Shown here: positions 59,881 to 64,000 of the stretch, piece by piece
How the letters are laid out: every line of letters starts with the position of its first letter
Position numbering within the stretch: the first letter of the stretch is position 1
Origin: Dactylorhiza incarnata
Taxonomy: Eukaryota > Streptophyta > Magnoliopsida > Asparagales > Orchidaceae
DNA: 64,000 nucleotides
Direction of reading: 5' to 3'
Assembly: GCA_033032865.1 (NCBI GenBank)
Contig: JAWHQI010000527.1
Span: 310,001 to 374,000 of the forward strand
Position numbers and translations under genes: made by a program
The notes under the pieces: model-generated
Database searches by the model: none
What the model was told of the DNA's origin: nothing
The model's input: the letters and a program-made list of their open reading frames with translations, nothing else

Positions 59881-61190
59881 GGCCTCCGTCGCATCCAGCT
59901 CCTACCTCTGTCGCATCCGTCTCCTACCTCCGCTGCATCCAGCTCCTACCTCCGTCACATCTTACCTCTGTCGCCTCTTACCCCCTTCACCTCCTACCTT
60001 CATCGCATCCTACCTTTGTCGCCTCCTACCTCCGCCGCCTCCTACCTCTGTCGTCTCCTTTCTTCGCCGCCTCCTACCTCCGTCGCCTTCGTCCTCCATG
60101 TCCTCCTACCTCTGTCGCATCCAAACTTCGACCTCCGCCCCCTCCTACCACCTACCTCTGTCCCATTCTACCTCCGCCGCATCCTACCTCTGTCTCCTCC
60201 TACCAGCGTCTCCGATCTCCATTGCCTCCTACCTTCGTCGCATCCTACCTCCATCGCCCTACCTCCATCGTCTCGTTCTTTGTTGTCTATTTCTTCGTTG
60301 TCTCATTATCTGTTTTCTCTTTTTTGTAGTCTCCAATTCCATCATTTCCTTCTCCGCCACCTCCTTCTCCATCATCTCCTTCTCTATCATCTATACTCTC
60401 TTTTTCCGTTGTATCCTTCTCCATCATGTAATTCTCCCTCGTCTCCTTCTACGTTTTCTCCTTCTATGTTTACTCATTGTTTGTCATTTACTACTCCATG
60501 CTCTCCTTCTCAGTCTCTTCTTCTACATCCTCTCCTTCTCCCTCTTCTTGTTCTCCGCGGTCTTAGAAGCTAATATTCTTCTCTATCATCTCATTCATTG
60601 TTGTCTCTGAATCAATCATCATATTGTCCATCATCACTAACAACACTATATCCTTCTCTGCAGCCTCCTTTACTATAACCTTCTTTGTTGACTCCCCCGC
60701 TGTACGACTCCATCTTGTCCTTCTCCATCATCTCCAACTGCATCTTATCCTTCTTTGTCGACTCAGGAGGCGGTGGCACATGAGCAGGAGGTGGGGGAGG
60801 AACTGGAGCCTTCGTCGCATTCAGCTCATACCTCCGACTTCCGTCGCCTCCTACCACTGTCTCCTCCTACCTCCATCATCATGTACCTCCGTCCCCTCCT
60901 ACCTATGTTGTCGCCGACCTCCGTTATCACCCACCTACCTTTATCGCCGCCTACTACTTTCATCGAATCCTACCTCCATCGAATCCTACCTCCTACCTTC
61001 TACCTTAGTCGCCTCTTACTTCGCCGCCTCTTACCTCCCTCACCGCCTACCTCCGTTGCTTCCTACTTCCGTTGTCTCCTACCTTTGTCGCCTCTGTCCT
61101 CTGTCGTCTCCTACCTTTGCCCCCCATTGCCTCCTACCTCTGTCCTGCGTGGCCTCCTACCTCCTACATTCGACGCCTCCTACATTCGGG
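59881..61190. repeat. Alternating 16-bp and 15-bp pyrimidine-rich minisatellites
   Basis: 16-bp units at about 59881-60270 and 60781-61190; their starts at 60008, 60024 and 60040 show the 16-bp step directly. 15-bp units lie at about 60271-60780. Open frames up to 251 codons are compositional. Confidence 0.85.
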
Positions 61191-61440
61191 GATGACGAAG
61201 GGGGGCAACGTGCAGGGGGACAACAGAAGGGGGGGGGGGGGGAGGTACGGGGCTTTAAAGCTTCATGGATGACTGCGTGTGTGTGGAGGGGGGGGGGATG
61301 AATGATGGGGGACGATGAATAGTGTGTGGTACACAGAATCCCCGAAGAACTGGAGGACAACGGAGGGGCCATGGAGTAGGGGATGAGAGAGGTTTATGGG
61401 TTAGGGTGGACGACTAAGGGGGAAGGGAGAACGACGGAGG
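61191..61440. repeat. G-rich block with poly-G runs
   Basis: A 14-G run at 61229-61242 and a 9-G run near 61288, then GATGAATGATGGGGGACGAT and TTATGGGTTAGGG. It ends where a Ty3 fragment begins. Confidence 0.75.
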
Positions 61441-62270
61441 GGATGCATCCCCTCTTGCCTGGGCTTCCCCTTCTCCTTCCCTTCTCTCCCTCTTCTCCTC
61501 CATCTCCTCCGTCCCGGGTCCTCCAACGACCCCTTCCGCTTCCTCTTGCCCTCCATCTTCCGGTCCATCCCCTCCGCCTCAGCTTGCCAGGTGGTGTTGA
61601 CCGCGGTGACGTAGCACTGCCTCGCTACCTTGGGGTCACCCCTCACTTGGACCTGGACTCCTCCTACGTTGAGTTTGAGGCACTGGTGGAAAGTGGAGGG
61701 GTTGCATCGGAACACGCTGATGAGGGGTCGCCCAAAGATGGCGCTGTCGCTGCTCGGGGCGTCCACGATGACGAACCGGCAGTTACAGGACTACCCCCCT
61801 AGGACGACGTGGGGCCCCACTCCTCCTTCCACTTCCTTTCTCTCCCCCGAGAATCCGAACAACGGGCCATCCAAGGCCAGCACTCTCCTCGCCTCCACCT
61901 TCATCTCGTCAAATGCCTTCTTGAAGATGACATTGACCGAGCTCCCATTGTCCACGAGGATTCGGGAGACGGTGAAGTTCTCGATGGCTGTCTGGATAAC
62001 CAGCGCATCGCAGAACGGGTCCTCATGACCCGGCATATCCTTCTTTGAGAATGTGATCTTTTCCGCTGGGGGTGGGGCTTAAGATGTCGAAGCCATGCTC
62101 CGACGGTACAAGACATGGAGGCTCGCCTTTCGGGTTGCCTCGATCCCCACACCCCTATGGATCACTTTGATCCCCCTCGGGTCCGCACATCGACCCGGTC
62201 TTCGCACCTTTCTTGTTCCTCCTCTCGGGGTCCCCCTCGGGAGGACCTTCGTTGCTCTCCTTGTCGCTCG
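61441..62270 (-). pseudogene. Ty3/gypsy Tat-like gag-protease fragment, two in-frame stops
   Basis: Retropepsin would process the element polyprotein. One minus-strand frame runs through the segment. It reads a basic gag C-terminus with KVIHRGVGIEATRKA, a TAA at 62079-62081, then APPPAEKITFSKKDMPG. The protease core follows, FCDALVIQTAI then ILVDNGSSVNVIF, with the catalytic Asp codon at 61950-61952. After PHVVLGG comes a TAG at 61791-61793, then VDAPSSDSAIFGRPLISVF and VRGDPKVARQCYVTAV. The D-N-G-S-S active site and the RGD..AR.CY motif are typical of the plant Tat/Ogre branch. RT, RNase H and integrase are absent. Both ends abut composite repeat. The frame is otherwise well kept, so truncation or capture is probably older than the stops. 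Confidence 0.85.
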
Positions 62271-63330
62271 TATTCTTCTTCGTCGTCTCCTTCTCCTTCG
62301 TCTCATATCTCCATTACCTCCTACCTCTGCCACCTCCTACCTCCATCGCCATACCTCTGTTGTCTCGTTCTATGACGTTAACTTCTTAATTATCTCATTC
62401 TCCATTTTCTCTTTTTTATAGTGTCCAATTCCATCCTCTCCTCATTCATCTCCTTCTATGTCTTCTCCAACTCCATACTATCCTTTTCTGTTGTATCCTT
62501 CTCAATCGTGTCATTCTCCCTCGCCTTCTTCTACGTTTTCTCCTTCTATGTTTTCTCATTGTTTGTCATCCACAAGTCCATGCTCTCATTCTCAGTCTCT
62601 TTTTCTCCATTGTCTCCTTTCTCCCTCATCTCTTTCTCTGTGGTTTTATAAGCCTCCTACCTCCGTCGCATCCTACCTCAGACCTCCATCGCCTCCTACC
62701 TCTGACCTTCATCGCCTCCTACCTGTTACCTCCTACCTTCGTCGTATCTTACCTATATCACCTCCTACCAGTGTCTCCTCCTATCTTCATCGCATTTTAC
62801 CTCCATCACCTCATACCTACGTCGCCTCTTACCTTTGTCGCCTCCTATCTTCGTCGCCACATACCTCCTTCGCCTTCGTCCTCTGTCGCTTCATACCTCT
62901 GTCGCATCCTACCTATGACCTCCCCCGCCTCCTACCACCTCCTCTGTTGCATTCTATCTCTGCCACATCTTACCTCTGTCACCTCCTTCCTGCGTCTCAT
63001 ATCTCTATTTCTTCGTTGTCTCATTCTCCATCATCAGATTCTCCTTCATCACTAACAACGCTATATCCTTCTCCGCAGTCTCCTTTACCGTAACCTTCTT
63101 TGTTGACTCCCCCGCTGTATGACTGCATCTTGTCCTTCTCCATCAACTCCAACCGCATCTTATCCTTCTTTGTTTGCTCAGGAGGTGGCGGCACATGATC
63201 AAGAGCAAGAGGCAGGGGAGGAGTTGGAGCCCTCCGTCACATCCAGCTCATACCTCCGACCTCCATCGCCTCCTAACTCCGTCTCCTCTTACCTCTATCA
63301 TCATGTAACTCCGTCCCCTCCTACCTATGT
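62271..63330. repeat. 16-bp and 15-bp pyrimidine-rich minisatellites
   Basis: 16-bp units at about 62305-62350, 62651-63010 and 63221-63330, 15-bp units at about 62365-62650 and 63011-63220. The first unit follows the Ty3 fragment directly. Confidence 0.8.
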
Positions 63331-64000
63331 TGTGAAGACCCTTATTCCGGGCTTCCCAAATGATTTGAGAATCGGGCTTAGTTTCCAATAAAAAGATCGT
63401 AGTAAATGAATCACACACAGATCCACAGTACAAAGAACATAAACACCAGATTTTATTCATCTGATTTATTTATTTACAAAGTTTTACAATTTAAACGAGT
63501 ATTAGCCATACTCATTACAATATTTACAAGAATAATCGGTACATGTGGCTCTATGACGTTCTTGTGCTTCTTCATTTCCTATAAAAATCTTTAACCATAC
63601 CTTCGCTAGCTCTTCAGGGGGAATCCTCTTGGTGCACTGGGAGAAGCTCCTGTTTCCTAAAAAAATTGTCCACGATTTTGTTAGTCATAAAAATATGACT
63701 ATATGAGAAAAGTATTTCGTGAAACAGTTATACATGCAAGCAATGGGAAATAACAATATGCATACATTTCAATAAACCATAATTTTCGTAACATTCCCTT
63801 TCAATGCTACCTCTTGACCTTCCCTTAATTTTAGTTACATGAAATAGGAAATGCTTGGGTATGCAAACTTGAATTTGCCCCACCCACTTATGGGCAAAAG
63901 TGTAGGCTCACCCCTACTGGTAAATCCATCAGTAGATCCCCTCTACATCATAGGATTTGAAACCTTCACATATCCTTATGCAGAGTTTTATTATTCTTTT
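63331..64000. mobile_element. Probable LTR, cut by window edge
   Basis: The minisatellite stops at CTACCTATGT, where its paralogue at 60908 continues as TGTCGCCGACC. Here TGTGAAGACCCTTATTCC begins, a plausible LTR terminus (TG... or, read on the other strand, ...CA). AATAAA-type signals about 120-140 bp inside on the minus strand (plus-strand TTTATT near 63453 and 63467) would suit a minus-oriented LTR, but a plus-strand AATAAA also occurs at about 63390. No primer binding site or coding region is visible before the window ends. Confidence 0.45.

Overview
The window is plant nuclear DNA, almost certainly heterochromatic or pericentromeric. This follows from the plant LTR-retrotransposon lineages present (Ty3/gypsy, Copia, a TRIM), a CACTA transposon end, initiator-tRNA-Met primer binding sites, and a nuclear insert of chloroplast DNA. 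I find no intact host protein-coding gene. The species cannot be named from the sequence alone.

Layout. (1) 1-30180: an unbroken tandem array of a 137-bp satellite, about 220 copies, with irregular higher-order blocks and no open frame of about 60 codons. (2) 30181-32815: the array runs directly into the 3' part of a Ty3-type LTR with its primer binding site. A decayed pol RNase H fragment follows, then about five more satellite monomers split by a complete 423-bp TRIM element, then a second copy of the LTR 3' end with its primer binding site. The satellite therefore looks like an amplified LTR-internal tandem repeat. (3) 32816-38156: a non-autonomous Copia-type element in the form LTR-internal-LTR-internal-LTR, with no reverse transcriptase. 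(4) 38157-39264: a third Ty3 LTR 3' end, primer binding site, leader and truncated gag. (5) 39265-63330: a 24-kb mosaic of one composite repeat family. It consists of G-rich blocks, pyrimidine-rich minisatellites with 16-bp and 15-bp periods, and A+T-rich tails. It is interrupted by a CACTA end (47191-47309), a 2.55-kb solo LTR with target-site duplication (51377-53928), a chloroplast insert fusing psaB and trnR-ACG fragments (55892-56661), and a Tat-like Ty3 gag/protease fragment (61441-62270, minus strand). (6) 63331-64000: a probable further LTR cut by the window edge.

The many long open frames in 39265-63330 come from purine-poor minisatellites that rarely form stop codons; I do not annotate them as genes. 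The parts do not form a pathway. They record nested insertion, recombination and tandem amplification. The points most worth a second look are the LTR origin of the satellite, the TRIM inside a satellite monomer, and the 15-bp minisatellite whose minus strand keeps a charged pentapeptide phase in many paralogous copies.
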